NCBI RefSeq assembly: GCF_001601815.1 | Contig: NZ_LUKG01000008.1 | Location: 36,806 to 69,542, forward strand | Source: Flavihumibacter sp. CACIAM 22H1 | GTDB lineage: Bacteria; Bacteroidota; Bacteroidia; Chitinophagales; Chitinophagaceae | Length of the DNA stretch: 32,737 nucleotides | Direction of reading: 5' to 3' | Translations under genes and position numbers: made by a program | Notes under the pieces: generated by a model | What the model was told of the DNA's origin: nothing | Database searches by the model: none | Seen by the model: only the letters and a program-made list of their open reading frames with translations | Shown here: one piece after another, positions 15,886 to 23,700 of the stretch | Numbering within the stretch: the stretch's first letter is position 1 | Layout of the letters: each line of letters begins with the position of its first letter

Positions 15886-16917
15886 TTACTGGTGGATCCA
15901 ATGCCATCGAACACCCCCAGCATTGTTCAATTCCAATGCAGGAGCAGGTATTTTTATGGCATTCAGTGCGGTGAACACCGTTTTAACCCATTTTTTTCGG
16001 GTAGGTATCCTGGTTAGATCAAGGTCGGCTGATAAATAATAACGCCGGATACGCTGAATGTCTTTCCTGTTAACCTCAGTACCATCTTCGGAGATCCACC
16101 TGTTTTCCATACCACCCAGCATCAGGTCGCTGGAATATCCCAGCGATATATTCAGCCATTTGGGAAAACCTGCTTTTGGAAAAAATCGATCTATATTGGC
16201 ACTCAGCCAGTAGGTTTGTCCATTGTAGTCTTTCAGGATTTGTTCCGACCAGCTTTTGCCAAATAATTCTTGTTGACGGGCTTTTAGATCTGACGGGTAG
16301 GAATAGGGGAAATAACCCATTTTTATCTGGATCCGTTGTTCTTTCCAGCCTAGTTCCTGTGATACATAGGCCGCAGCTCCAATGGTATTCGCCGCTATAT
16401 CCCACCAGCTAAAGCCCCATTTGGCGGAATAGGCATCCTGCAATTCAATAATTCCCTGATAAGCCATAGCGCTGGCGCCTCCCAGCCATACGGCGGTAGA
16501 GTGGCGGAGGCCCGACCATTTCCACAGCTCACCGGAAATCCGGCCAAGTTGATAGGTGGTCCAGGTATGACCGGCCTTATCCAGTTGATTCCATTCTTTG
16601 GAATCATCAAACAGGTGAAACCCCTGCCGTTCATACCCATCGTACCAGGCTTTATTCAGCGCAATATAAGTGCCTGTCCAAACCGCTGCATGCCCACCCG
16701 CCACCCACCATTTGCGTGAAGCGGGAGCCACCGCATACCTGCCCGCAATTCCCTGCAACGGGCGGCTGGCATTGCTATCGATACTTGGCTGCAAAGAATT
16801 ACCCCCCAGACTATCTGGCCTGGTTGGAATGGCTGCTTGGGCAAACAGTACCTGAAGAGGATATAATAACCACAGGATACAATTCAATAAACGATAATAA
16901 AATACAGGCTTATCCAA
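15886..16917 (-). CDS. DUF2279 family exported protein
   Basis: This 343-residue protein has an N-terminal signal sequence (YYRLLNCILWLLYPLQVLFAQ) and resembles DUF2279, a Bacteroidota family of predicted periplasmic or outer-membrane proteins. Conserved-looking segments are DKAGHTWTTYQLGR, WLGGASAMAYQGIIELQDAY and FSWWDIAANTIGA. The central helices with glycines, and the aromatic C-terminal strands ending WHWIHQ, suggest a membrane-embedded or beta-barrel end. The start is TTG at 16917-16915; an in-frame stop lies just upstream (16927-16929) and no ATG precedes the signal sequence. Function is unknown. The stop directly abuts the PyrR-like gene's stop, and it is divergent from the phosphoglucomutase gene. 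Confidence 0.82.
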   Translation of the reverse strand: MDKPVFYYRLLNCILWLLYPLQVLFAQAAIPTRPDSLGGNSLQPSIDSNASRPLQGIAGRYAVAPASRKWWVAGGHAAVWTGTYIALNKAWYDGYERQGFHLFDDSKEWNQLDKAGHTWTTYQLGRISGELWKWSGLRHSTAVWLGGASAMAYQGIIELQDAYSAKWGFSWWDIAANTIGAAAYVSQELGWKEQRIQIKMGYFPYSYPSDLKARQQELFGKSWSEQILKDYNGQTYWLSANIDRFFPKAGFPKWLNISLGYSSDLMLGGMENRWISEDGTEVNRKDIQRIRRYYLSADLDLTRIPTRKKWVKTVFTALNAIKIPAPALELNNAGGVRWHWIHQ

Positions 16918-17014
16918 TAATTCAGATTATTTCAGTCATAAAAATACGTTTTAACCACTTAAACAGATTCCATTCAGATTCTATATCTTCAACCCCGATA
17001 AAAAAGCGAACTAT

Positions 17015-18739
17015 ATGGATGCAGCAATACAAGCAAAAGTGGACCAGTGGCTGAACGGTAATTACGATGCCGAAACAAAAGCCAGTATAGAGCAATTAGT
17101 AAAGAATAATCCTACAGAACTTGCCGATTCATTTTATCGTAACCTGGAATTTGGAACCGGCGGACTGCGCGGAATCATGGGGGTGGGATCCAACCGGATG
17201 AATAAATACACCGTTGGTATGGCTACCCAGGGGTTTGCCAATTACCTGAAAGCAAGCTTTCCAGGAACCGCTATAAAAGTGGCCATTGCCCACGATAGCC
17301 GGAACAATAGCCGCTTTTTTGCCGAAACCACTGCAAATGTTTTTGCCGCTAACGGTATTCAGGTATACCTGTTTGAAGCGCTTCGTCCAACGCCTGAATT
17401 AAGTTTCAGTATCCGTGCCCTGGGCTGCCAGGGCGGTGTGGTTTGTACCGCCTCTCATAACCCAAAAGAATACAATGGCTATAAGGCTTATTGGAACGAC
17501 GGGGGACAACTGGTGCCACCACACGATAAAAACGTGATAAAAGAAGTGGAAAAAATTGCTTCGGTAGATGAAGTTAAATGGTCGGGGGGAGAAGCGAATA
17601 TTACCCTGATCGGTGAGGCCATGGATACCGAATACCGGAAGATGGTAAAAAGCCTGAGTGTATACCCCGACGTAATAGCGCGGCAGAAAGACCTGAAAAT
17701 TGTATATACGCCCATACACGGAACCGGCATAAAACTGGTTCCGGATGTATTAACAGATTTTGGATTTACCAATATTACCATCGTTGAGGAACAAAGTGAA
17801 CCGAATGGAAATTTCCCTACCGTCAACTACCCGAATCCGGAAGAAGCGGACGCCATGGCGCTTGGCCTTAAGAAAGCGAAGGAAATAGACGCTGATATTT
17901 TATTGGGTACCGACCCTGATGCTGATCGGGTAGGCATCGGCGTAAAAGACAGCGCGGGTAACTGGGTGCTGATGAACGGTAACCAAACGGCTGTGCTGGC
18001 ATTCAATTATATGATTGAAGCAAGAAAAGCAAAAGGCCTGGCCAAAGCCAATGACATGGTTGTAAAAACCATTGTTACCACCGAACTGATCGATGAAATT
18101 GCCGCTCAAAATAGCATTTCCTGTTATAATGTATTAACCGGTTTCAAATGGATTGCAGAGTTAATTAAGGAAAAAGAAGAAACCGAAAATTATGTCATAG
18201 GAGGGGAGGAAAGTTATGGATTGATGATCGGGTCTCAATTGCGCGATAAAGATGCAGTAAGTGCTGTTGCCCTGTTATGTGAAATGGCAGCCTATGAAAA
18301 AGATAAGGGCAGAAGCCTCTACCAAAAACTAATTGACCTTTATGTACAATACGGCTATTATAAAGAGCACCTGATTTCCATTACCAAAAAAGGCATGGAC
18401 GGCCAGCAACAGATAGCCGCCATGATGGAAGGGTATCGCACCAATCCGCCATTATCCATCAACGGATCGGCAGTGGTGCAGTTGCTCGATTATGAATTAC
18501 AAAAGGGAAAAAACTTACAGACAGGAGAGGAGTGGACCATTGCCCTACCCAAAAGCAATGTGTTGCAGTTTATCCTTGCCGATGGCAGTAAAATATCAGC
18601 CCGGCCAAGTGGTACGGAGCCCAAAATAAAATTCTACTTCAGTGTATTCACCAGCTTACCAGACATTGCCTCCTTTGCTGCGAAAGAAGCGGAACTGGAT
18701 GGTCGTATTAAAGGTATTATTACTGATATGAAATTATAG
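17015..18739 (+). CDS. Phospho-sugar mutase (phosphoglucomutase/phosphomannomutase)
   Basis: This 574-residue alpha-D-phosphohexomutase interconverts glucose 1-phosphate and 6-phosphate and/or the mannose equivalents through an active-site phosphoserine. Motifs are EFGTGGLRG (N-terminal signature), TASHNP with catalytic Ser147, metal-binding D300-P-D302-A-D304-R, GGEESYG sugar-binding loop and the phosphate-binding RPSGTEPKIK near the C-terminus. All catalytic elements are intact and the length is standard for the ~570-residue PGM2-like subgroup. ATG 17015 (MDAAIQAKV) is well placed. It links the ROK kinase/MFS pair to glycogen synthesis later in the window. The divergent DUF2279 gene is 97 bp away. 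Confidence 0.96.
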   Translation: MDAAIQAKVDQWLNGNYDAETKASIEQLVKNNPTELADSFYRNLEFGTGGLRGIMGVGSNRMNKYTVGMATQGFANYLKASFPGTAIKVAIAHDSRNNSRFFAETTANVFAANGIQVYLFEALRPTPELSFSIRALGCQGGVVCTASHNPKEYNGYKAYWNDGGQLVPPHDKNVIKEVEKIASVDEVKWSGGEANITLIGEAMDTEYRKMVKSLSVYPDVIARQKDLKIVYTPIHGTGIKLVPDVLTDFGFTNITIVEEQSEPNGNFPTVNYPNPEEADAMALGLKKAKEIDADILLGTDPDADRVGIGVKDSAGNWVLMNGNQTAVLAFNYMIEARKAKGLAKANDMVVKTIVTTELIDEIAAQNSISCYNVLTGFKWIAELIKEKEETENYVIGGEESYGLMIGSQLRDKDAVSAVALLCEMAAYEKDKGRSLYQKLIDLYVQYGYYKEHLISITKKGMDGQQQIAAMMEGYRTNPPLSINGSAVVQLLDYELQKGKNLQTGEEWTIALPKSNVLQFILADGSKISARPSGTEPKIKFYFSVFTSLPDIASFAAKEAELDGRIKGIITDMKL

Positions 18740-18784
18740 GGCGCGTACCGGCTTACCTGCATTTTCTATATCTTGCGGGCGTTT

Positions 18785-19444
18785 ATGAGACGATTTGAAG
18801 ATACGTACCGGCATAAAGGACTTCGCAAGAAATTAGTTGACCTTTTAAAGGAGAAAGGCATCACAGACGAGCGTGTACTGGATGCCATTCTTCATTTGCC
18901 CCGTCATTATTTCCTGGATTCAGCTTTTGATGAAAAAGCCTATGAAGACAAAGCCTTCCCGATTGCCGTAGGGCAAACCATTTCTCAACCCTATACGGTG
19001 GCCTATCAAAGTCAGTTACTGGAGGTCAAACCCTTTGATAAAGTGCTGGAAATTGGCACCGGAAGCGCTTACCAGGCCTGTGTACTGGCAGAAATGGGTG
19101 CGCAGGTATATACCATCGAGCGCCAGAAAGCTTTGTTCGATCACAATAAGCAATTCAGCTATCTTAAGAAATATCCGAATATTAAGTTTTTTTATGGCGA
19201 TGGTTTTGAAGGATTACCTACTTATGCCCCCTTTGACAAAGTAATCATAACGGCAGCGGCCCCCTTTATTCCGGAAAAACTGGTAGCCCAACTGAAAACA
19301 GGCGGAAAAATGGTCATTCCTCTGGGAGAAGGCGCGGTTCAGCGAATGCTTCGACTCACCAAAAAATCAGATGGCGGGTATACCGAAGAACTGTTTGATA
19401 ATTTTTCCTTTGTACCCATGCTCGGCGGACGCGAGGGTAGTTAA
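18785..19444 (+). CDS. pcm: Protein-L-isoaspartate O-methyltransferase
   Basis: This 219-residue SAM-dependent enzyme repairs L-isoaspartyl residues formed in ageing proteins. Landmarks are FPIAVGQTISQPYTVA (substrate region), the SAM motif VLEIGTGSAYQACVLAEM, VYTIERQ and the post-motif PFDKVIITAAAPFIP. I choose ATG 18785 (MRRFEDTYR) over an in-frame TTG at 18773. It follows the phosphomutase gene by 45 bp. Its upstream region carries TTCTATATCTT, an 11-base stretch also found before the phosphomutase gene, possibly a promoter element. The stop codon overlaps the stop of the convergent hydrolase gene in the palindrome TTAA (19441-19444), so no separate terminator fits between them. Confidence 0.95.
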   Translation: MRRFEDTYRHKGLRKKLVDLLKEKGITDERVLDAILHLPRHYFLDSAFDEKAYEDKAFPIAVGQTISQPYTVAYQSQLLEVKPFDKVLEIGTGSAYQACVLAEMGAQVYTIERQKALFDHNKQFSYLKKYPNIKFFYGDGFEGLPTYAPFDKVIITAAAPFIPEKLVAQLKTGGKMVIPLGEGAVQRMLRLTKKSDGGYTEELFDNFSFVPMLGGREGS

Positions 19445-20283
19445 AGAAATTCCACCACTTTCTTTACTACTTTATTTTCGCGGTAAATCTTCCGGTGCCC
19501 CAAGCCTTTTGTAATCATAAACTCTATATTAGGAGGGGATTTTTTCATAATTGGTTTTACATCTTTCAGGGGCGTGATATCATCCTCTTCGTCGTGGATC
19601 CATACAATTTGCGCCTGTATATGTTCTAAGGCCCGTGGTATGGAATAATAGGAAGAAGCAACCCCGCCTTTTTCAAGAACAATTTCTTCGAAACATTCCT
19701 GCACTTTTTCATCGAGCTGCAGAATTTTATAGAGGCTTTTTATGGCGGTGGTTGTTTCGGTTGCCGGCGCAATCAGTGCCAGCCGCACCTGCTCATCATG
19801 CGGTACCTGTTCTAAAAAATGCGTAACAGCCAGCCCACCAAAAGAGTGCGCCATAAAACTGTGAACAGGTCCCAGCTCTTTGTAAACAGCAGCAATTGTT
19901 TTCACATAAAGCGGAAGCGTAATCTGGGTACCGTCAGAAGCACCATGCGCCGGGGCATCTGCAGCAATTACCTCGTAGCCTTTTTTAATAAACGGGCTTA
20001 TGTAGCGATCAAAATTGATAGCGGAAGATTCAAACCCGTGTAGGATCATCACTTTGCGGAGCCCACCTTTATTCCAACGATAAACTGCCACTCTTTTTCC
20101 TTCCACCTGTACAAAAAGGCGATCTGCCTTTTCAAAAACAGGCGCTTCTTTTTTCCTGCTTCGCCGAAAAGGAGTAGCAAAAATTTCAAACGCCATTTCC
20201 GCTGCTTTTCGTTTTGAGAAAACAGCCGTAAAATTCAATTTGGCCCGCAGGTAATTCAGGGCCAGCTTTTGTGCTAATTTCAT
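19441..20283 (-). CDS. Alpha/beta hydrolase
   Basis: This 280-residue alpha/beta-hydrolase-fold protein has the oxyanion region VMILHGFESSAINFD, nucleophile elbow AHSFGGLAV (Ser), an acid region WIHDEEDDITPL and catalytic His in GLGHRKIY, so a complete Ser-Asp-His triad is likely. There is no signal peptide. I choose ATG 20283 (MKLAQKLALNYLR). Longer forms from 20343 would overlap the divergent DUF2520 gene, and an exact TACTTTTG -7 element at 20296-20289 places the transcript start at or next to this ATG. Substrate unknown; esterase- or lipase-like chemistry is the default expectation for the fold. The stop overlaps pcm's stop. Confidence 0.9.
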   Translation of the reverse strand: MKLAQKLALNYLRAKLNFTAVFSKRKAAEMAFEIFATPFRRSRKKEAPVFEKADRLFVQVEGKRVAVYRWNKGGLRKVMILHGFESSAINFDRYISPFIKKGYEVIAADAPAHGASDGTQITLPLYVKTIAAVYKELGPVHSFMAHSFGGLAVTHFLEQVPHDEQVRLALIAPATETTTAIKSLYKILQLDEKVQECFEEIVLEKGGVASSYYSIPRALEHIQAQIVWIHDEEDDITPLKDVKPIMKKSPPNIEFMITKGLGHRKIYRENKVVKKVVEFL

Positions 20284-20288
20284 ACCAT

Positions 20289-20296
20289 CAAAAGTA
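20289..20296 (-). promoter_or_regulatory. -7 element for the alpha/beta hydrolase gene
   Basis: Minus-strand TACTTTTG (20296-20289) is an exact match to TAnnTTTG and ends 5 bases before ATG 20283. No clear -33 TTTG is seen 18-20 bp upstream, which lies inside the divergent DUF2520 gene. Confidence 0.5.
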
Positions 20297-20300
20297 CGAT

Positions 20301-21092
20301 ATGAATATTGTTTTGATAGGATCGGGAAATGTTGCGCAATCACTGGGCAGCCTGCTGGTAAAAGCCGGCCATTCCATTCTGCAGGTCATGAACCGGACGG
20401 AAGAACCGGGCCGAAAGCTGGCAGACCTCCTGCAGGCAGACTACATCGCAGGATATGCGGATCTTTCGCCGCATGCCGACCTGTATATTATTGCCCTTGC
20501 CGATAAAGCCATTCCTGAATTATTGCTACACGGTAAACTTGAGAACAAATTTGTAGTGCATACTGCAGGAACCATTCCTATGGCTGCCATAGCCGGCATT
20601 TCACACCGAACCGGTATTTTATACCCCCTGCAAAGCTTACGTGGAAAAGCCCCGGTAAGTGGTGAAATTCCTTTCCTACTGCAGGCCAGCCAGCCTGCCG
20701 ACCTGGCATTACTGCAGGAACTGGTGCAGTCGATGAATGCCTCGTACCAGGTAGTAAATGATAAACAGCGTTTACAGATGCACGTGAGTGCTGTTTGGGT
20801 AAATAATTTTCCCAACCTAATGTATTCCATTGCCTACCGGCTTTGCCAGGAAAACAGGCTTTCCTTTGATCTTTTATTACCCCTGATCAGGGAAACCGGC
20901 TTAAGGCTGCAAACTATGCCGCAGCCCGGTGCTGCCGATCCATTTTTGTGGCAAACCGGTCCGGCTATGCGAGAGGATATGCTTACTGTAAGGAAACACC
21001 TGGAATGTATGAATCCGCATCCCGACTGGAAAGATCTCTACGAGCACCTGACCGAAGAAATCATTTCCTTAAAAAGCCAGGTAAGCGACTGA
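20301..21092 (+). CDS. DUF2520 / Rossmann-type NAD(P)-binding protein
   Basis: This 264-residue protein has an N-terminal Rossmann domain (NIVLIGSGNVAQSLG, GxGxxxxxxG type, then VMNRTEEPG) like F420/NADP-dependent oxidoreductases, followed by the DUF2520 C-terminal helical domain (LQMHVSAVWVNNFPN, LLLPLIRETGLRL, GPAMREDMLTVRKHLE). The family is widespread and its substrate is unknown; an oxidoreductase of the 6-phosphogluconate-dehydrogenase-like fold is inferred. ATG 20301 is chosen over an in-frame 20271. Only 17 bp separate it from the divergent hydrolase start. The KdsC gene follows ~1.1 kb later, with an opposite-strand gene in between. Confidence 0.9.
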   Translation: MNIVLIGSGNVAQSLGSLLVKAGHSILQVMNRTEEPGRKLADLLQADYIAGYADLSPHADLYIIALADKAIPELLLHGKLENKFVVHTAGTIPMAAIAGISHRTGILYPLQSLRGKAPVSGEIPFLLQASQPADLALLQELVQSMNASYQVVNDKQRLQMHVSAVWVNNFPNLMYSIAYRLCQENRLSFDLLLPLIRETGLRLQTMPQPGAADPFLWQTGPAMREDMLTVRKHLECMNPHPDWKDLYEHLTEEIISLKSQVSD

Positions 21093-21093
21093 C

Positions 21094-22110
21094 TTATTCA
21101 ACTGGCTGAATAATATCAGTTCGTACCTCATACATGGATTTTTTGGACATAGGATCATCCATATAAACATCGTAGGAAGCACCCCGTGCTTTTTTATTAT
21201 TAGCCTTCAGCCACTCCTGGATCTTTTTATAGGCCAGCTGTGTTTCCTCATAAGGACCATAATAGTGAACCACTACGGCTTTACCTGCCGGAATAGATTT
21301 CCATTTTATTCTGCCCGTGGTTGTAGCCGGGGCTTTGTTTACAGGGATGGCAGCTTCCAGTACAAAAGGCGCTCCTTCGGTAAAATACCAGGCGAGGGGG
21401 GCACCCGAAATCTGGAGTTGTGACTGTTGAATCAATTGTCCCATTTCGCCATAAGCTTTCTGTAAAACCGGGCCAATTTCAGACATTACCGCGGCGGTAT
21501 CCAAAATACTAAGCGCCTGGAAGGCCGGCGTATTAATTTCTTCCAGGGTCATTTTGGGTTCCTGCAGTTTCAACTCGCCGGATTCAATTTTTTGCTTAAG
21601 CTGGGCAAGGCCTTTTTCGAAATCCGGCCCCATCATTTTATCAAAAAACAGCCCAAACCAGCGGCTGAGCGGATTATGCCCCAGATCGGCATTTAAGGTC
21701 CAGGTTATTTTTGTGCCCGCTGCGGAATCGGTGAGGTCCCATTTTGCACGGGTAGGCTCATCAGAACTTCCAAAAACCAGGTCAGTTGTAACCGACTTAT
21801 CAGGTACTACGTCGGTAATTTCCAGTTTACCCTTTCCCACTTTCCAGTTCTCACTCGACCAGGTATACCAGGCTCCTTTGCCCTTGGTAACCGGCCCAAA
21901 TTCTTTTTTCATGGCAGTATCTACCTGGTTCCAGGTCATCCAGGCATCATACGTGGTTAAGTCACTGATCACCCCATATACAACAGGGGTAGAAGTTTTG
22001 ATTAAGGTAGAGCGGGAAATTGTTGCAGAACCGGGTAGAAAGGCTCCAATTAACAGAAGAACGGCCACAATTCCGGCTATCCATACCAAAATGCGGATCC
22101 CTTTTTTCAT
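21094..22110 (-). CDS. SRPBCC (polyketide cyclase-like) domain fused to GyrI-like domain
   Basis: This 338-residue protein has one N-terminal membrane helix (residues ~6-27), an SRPBCC/START-like ligand-binding domain (residues ~30-175) and a C-terminal GyrI/SOUL-like small-molecule-binding domain (AAIPVNKAPATTTG, GKAVVVHYYGPYEETQLAY, then a tail ending VRTDIIQPVE). Such fusions probably bind small hydrophobic or cationic compounds at the membrane; no catalytic residues are evident. It lies on the opposite strand between DUF2520 and KdsC, which point the other way, with 1 bp from the DUF2520 stop. A specific function cannot be assigned. Confidence 0.85.
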   Translation of the reverse strand: MKKGIRILVWIAGIVAVLLLIGAFLPGSATISRSTLIKTSTPVVYGVISDLTTYDAWMTWNQVDTAMKKEFGPVTKGKGAWYTWSSENWKVGKGKLEITDVVPDKSVTTDLVFGSSDEPTRAKWDLTDSAAGTKITWTLNADLGHNPLSRWFGLFFDKMMGPDFEKGLAQLKQKIESGELKLQEPKMTLEEINTPAFQALSILDTAAVMSEIGPVLQKAYGEMGQLIQQSQLQISGAPLAWYFTEGAPFVLEAAIPVNKAPATTTGRIKWKSIPAGKAVVVHYYGPYEETQLAYKKIQEWLKANNKKARGASYDVYMDDPMSKKSMYEVRTDIIQPVE

Positions 22111-22149
22111 ATACTTGCTTTAGGACTATTAAAGTAGTGAAAATCCTGC

Positions 22150-22176
22150 TTGTATTCATCGCTTTCGGTAGTTTTG
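22150..22176 (+). promoter_or_regulatory. Promoter for the kdsC-UbiA-maf genes
   Basis: TAGTTTTG (22169-22176) exactly matches TAnnTTTG and TTG lies at 22150-22152, 16 bp upstream. It predicts a leader of ~40 bases before ATG 22222. Confidence 0.55.
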
Positions 22177-22221
22177 CTCGCCCTCCGGAATTTGCTGGGG
22201 TTATCTAATAATCAACTTATC

Positions 22222-22743
22222 ATGAGTCTTTTAGACCGATTTAAAAAAATTACCACCATTGCCCTTGATGTAGACGGGGTACTTACCGACGGTACCTTGT
22301 TACTACTGGAAGATGGCCAGATGGCCCGGCGCATGAATATAAAAGACGGGTATGCGCTGCAACTGGCGGTTAAAAAGGGCTATCGGTTGCTAATTATTTC
22401 CGGCGGACAATCCGAAGCAGTTCGGGAACGCCTGCAGAAACTGGGTATTCGGGATGTATTTATAAGGGCAGAGAACAAAACAGCCATCCTGGAAAATTAC
22501 CGGCAGCAATATTCGCTGGAATGGGAAGAAATTTTGTTTATGGGAGATGATATCCCAGATTTTGCAGCAATGCAACTCGTTGGCCTGCCTTGTGCACCGG
22601 CAGATGCAGCTGCAGAAATAAAACAGCTATCTGCCTATATCAGCCCCTATAAAGGGGGCGAGGGTTGTGTAAGAGATATCCTGGAAAAGATCATGAAACT
22701 GCGGGGCGACTGGCAAATAGATACCACTGTTTCCAGTAAATAG
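22222..22743 (+). CDS. kdsC: HAD phosphatase, KdsC-type (Kdo 8-phosphate phosphatase)
   Basis: This 173-residue C0-type HAD phosphatase lacks a cap domain, like KdsC/YrbI, which hydrolyses 3-deoxy-D-manno-octulosonate 8-phosphate in LPS synthesis. Motifs are LDVDGVLTDG (nucleophile Asp16 and Asp18), IISGGQSEAVRERL (motif II, conserved in KdsC as TGR/SGQ-type), NKTAILENY (motif III Lys) and MGDDIPDFAAM (motif IV). ATG 22222 (MSLLDRF) is chosen; an ORF from 22150 would start inside the predicted promoter. Followed 24 bp later by the UbiA gene. N-acylneuraminate 9-phosphatases share this fold, so the substrate assignment is likely but not certain. Confidence 0.9.
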   Translation: MSLLDRFKKITTIALDVDGVLTDGTLLLLEDGQMARRMNIKDGYALQLAVKKGYRLLIISGGQSEAVRERLQKLGIRDVFIRAENKTAILENYRQQYSLEWEEILFMGDDIPDFAAMQLVGLPCAPADAAAEIKQLSAYISPYKGGEGCVRDILEKIMKLRGDWQIDTTVSSK

Positions 22744-22767
22744 TTTTAATCAATTTAAATTCATTTT

Positions 22768-23700
22768 TTGAAAACGATAGCTGCATTTCTACGATTGGTG
22801 CGGTGGCCGAACCTGGTCTTTATCGTTGTTACCCAGGTATTGTTTTATACCTGCATACTGGTACCAACGATTGGCCATAATCTTAAACTAACGTTTCCGG
22901 TATTTGAACTACTGGTAATATCCTCCGTTCTGATTGCTGCGGCAGGGTATATTATCAACGACTATTTTGACCTGAATATTGACCAGGTTAACAAGCCAGA
23001 CGCCATTGTAGTGCAACGCTTTATTAGCCGTCGCTGGGCTATTTTCTGGCATTTTGTATTATCGAGTATTGGCATTGTACTGGCTTTTTATATTTCCTGG
23101 GAATTGAGAAACCCGATCATAGGATTTGCGAATTTTGGCTGTGTTATTCTCCTATGGCTTTATTCCACCACCTTTAAAAAACAGTTACTGGTAGGTAATA
23201 TTTTAATTTCGTTGCTCACCGCCTGGGTAGTGCTGGTTATTTATTTTGCGGAAATGCAGGTTAGTTTGTTTGATGATCCTGCTTATATAGCCAGTTTTAA
23301 AAACGTATTCAAATATGCGATCTTATACAGTGGCTTTGCCTTCATTATTTCGCTGATCAGGGAAGTGGTTAAAGATGTGGAAGACCGGGAAGGAGATGCC
23401 CGTTATGGCTGTAAAACCATGCCCATTGTTTGGGGTTTAACGGCCAGTAAAGTATTCATAGCTATCTGGACCATTGTTTTACTGGCAAGCTTACTTATAA
23501 TACAGGTCATTGGCCTGTTCAAAGGCTGGTGGTTGGGTGTTATTTATACGGCGCTGGCTGTATTGATTCCCATTGTAAAATTTTTGATTGATCTCAAGAA
23601 GGCCAAACAAGCCGAGTCTTTCCATCAACTCAGCAGCCTGGTTAAAGCAATTATGCTGGCAGGTATTTTAACGATGGTATTTTTTAAGTGGTACTTGTAA
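22768..23700 (+). CDS. UbiA-family prenyltransferase (geranylgeranylglycerol-phosphate geranylgeranyltransferase type)
   Basis: This 310-residue integral membrane prenyltransferase has the first aspartate motif NDYFDLNIDQVNKPD (residues ~64-78) and the second DVEDREGDARYG, with about eight to nine helices. Bacteroidota members of this group are usually assigned as (digeranyl)geranylgeranylglyceryl phosphate synthase-like, which transfers a polyprenyl group to glycerol-phosphate prenyl ether; protoheme IX or menaquinone prenyltransferases are the alternatives. The start is TTG at 22768 (giving MKTIAAFLRLVRWPN). A stop at 22756 lies just upstream in frame, and no ATG exists before the conserved first helix. 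The stop overlaps the maf start by one base (TAATG). Confidence 0.88.
   Translation: MKTIAAFLRLVRWPNLVFIVVTQVLFYTCILVPTIGHNLKLTFPVFELLVISSVLIAAAGYIINDYFDLNIDQVNKPDAIVVQRFISRRWAIFWHFVLSSIGIVLAFYISWELRNPIIGFANFGCVILLWLYSTTFKKQLLVGNILISLLTAWVVLVIYFAEMQVSLFDDPAYIASFKNVFKYAILYSGFAFIISLIREVVKDVEDREGDARYGCKTMPIVWGLTASKVFIAIWTIVLLASLLIIQVIGLFKGWWLGVIYTALAVLIPIVKFLIDLKKAKQAESFHQLSSLVKAIMLAGILTMVFFKWYL

Noticed and set aside
20271-20343. Longer N-termini for both the alpha/beta hydrolase and DUF2520 genes
   Set aside because: They would overlap each other divergently by 73 bp and add residues unlike either family; ATG 20283 and ATG 20301 fit the domain starts.
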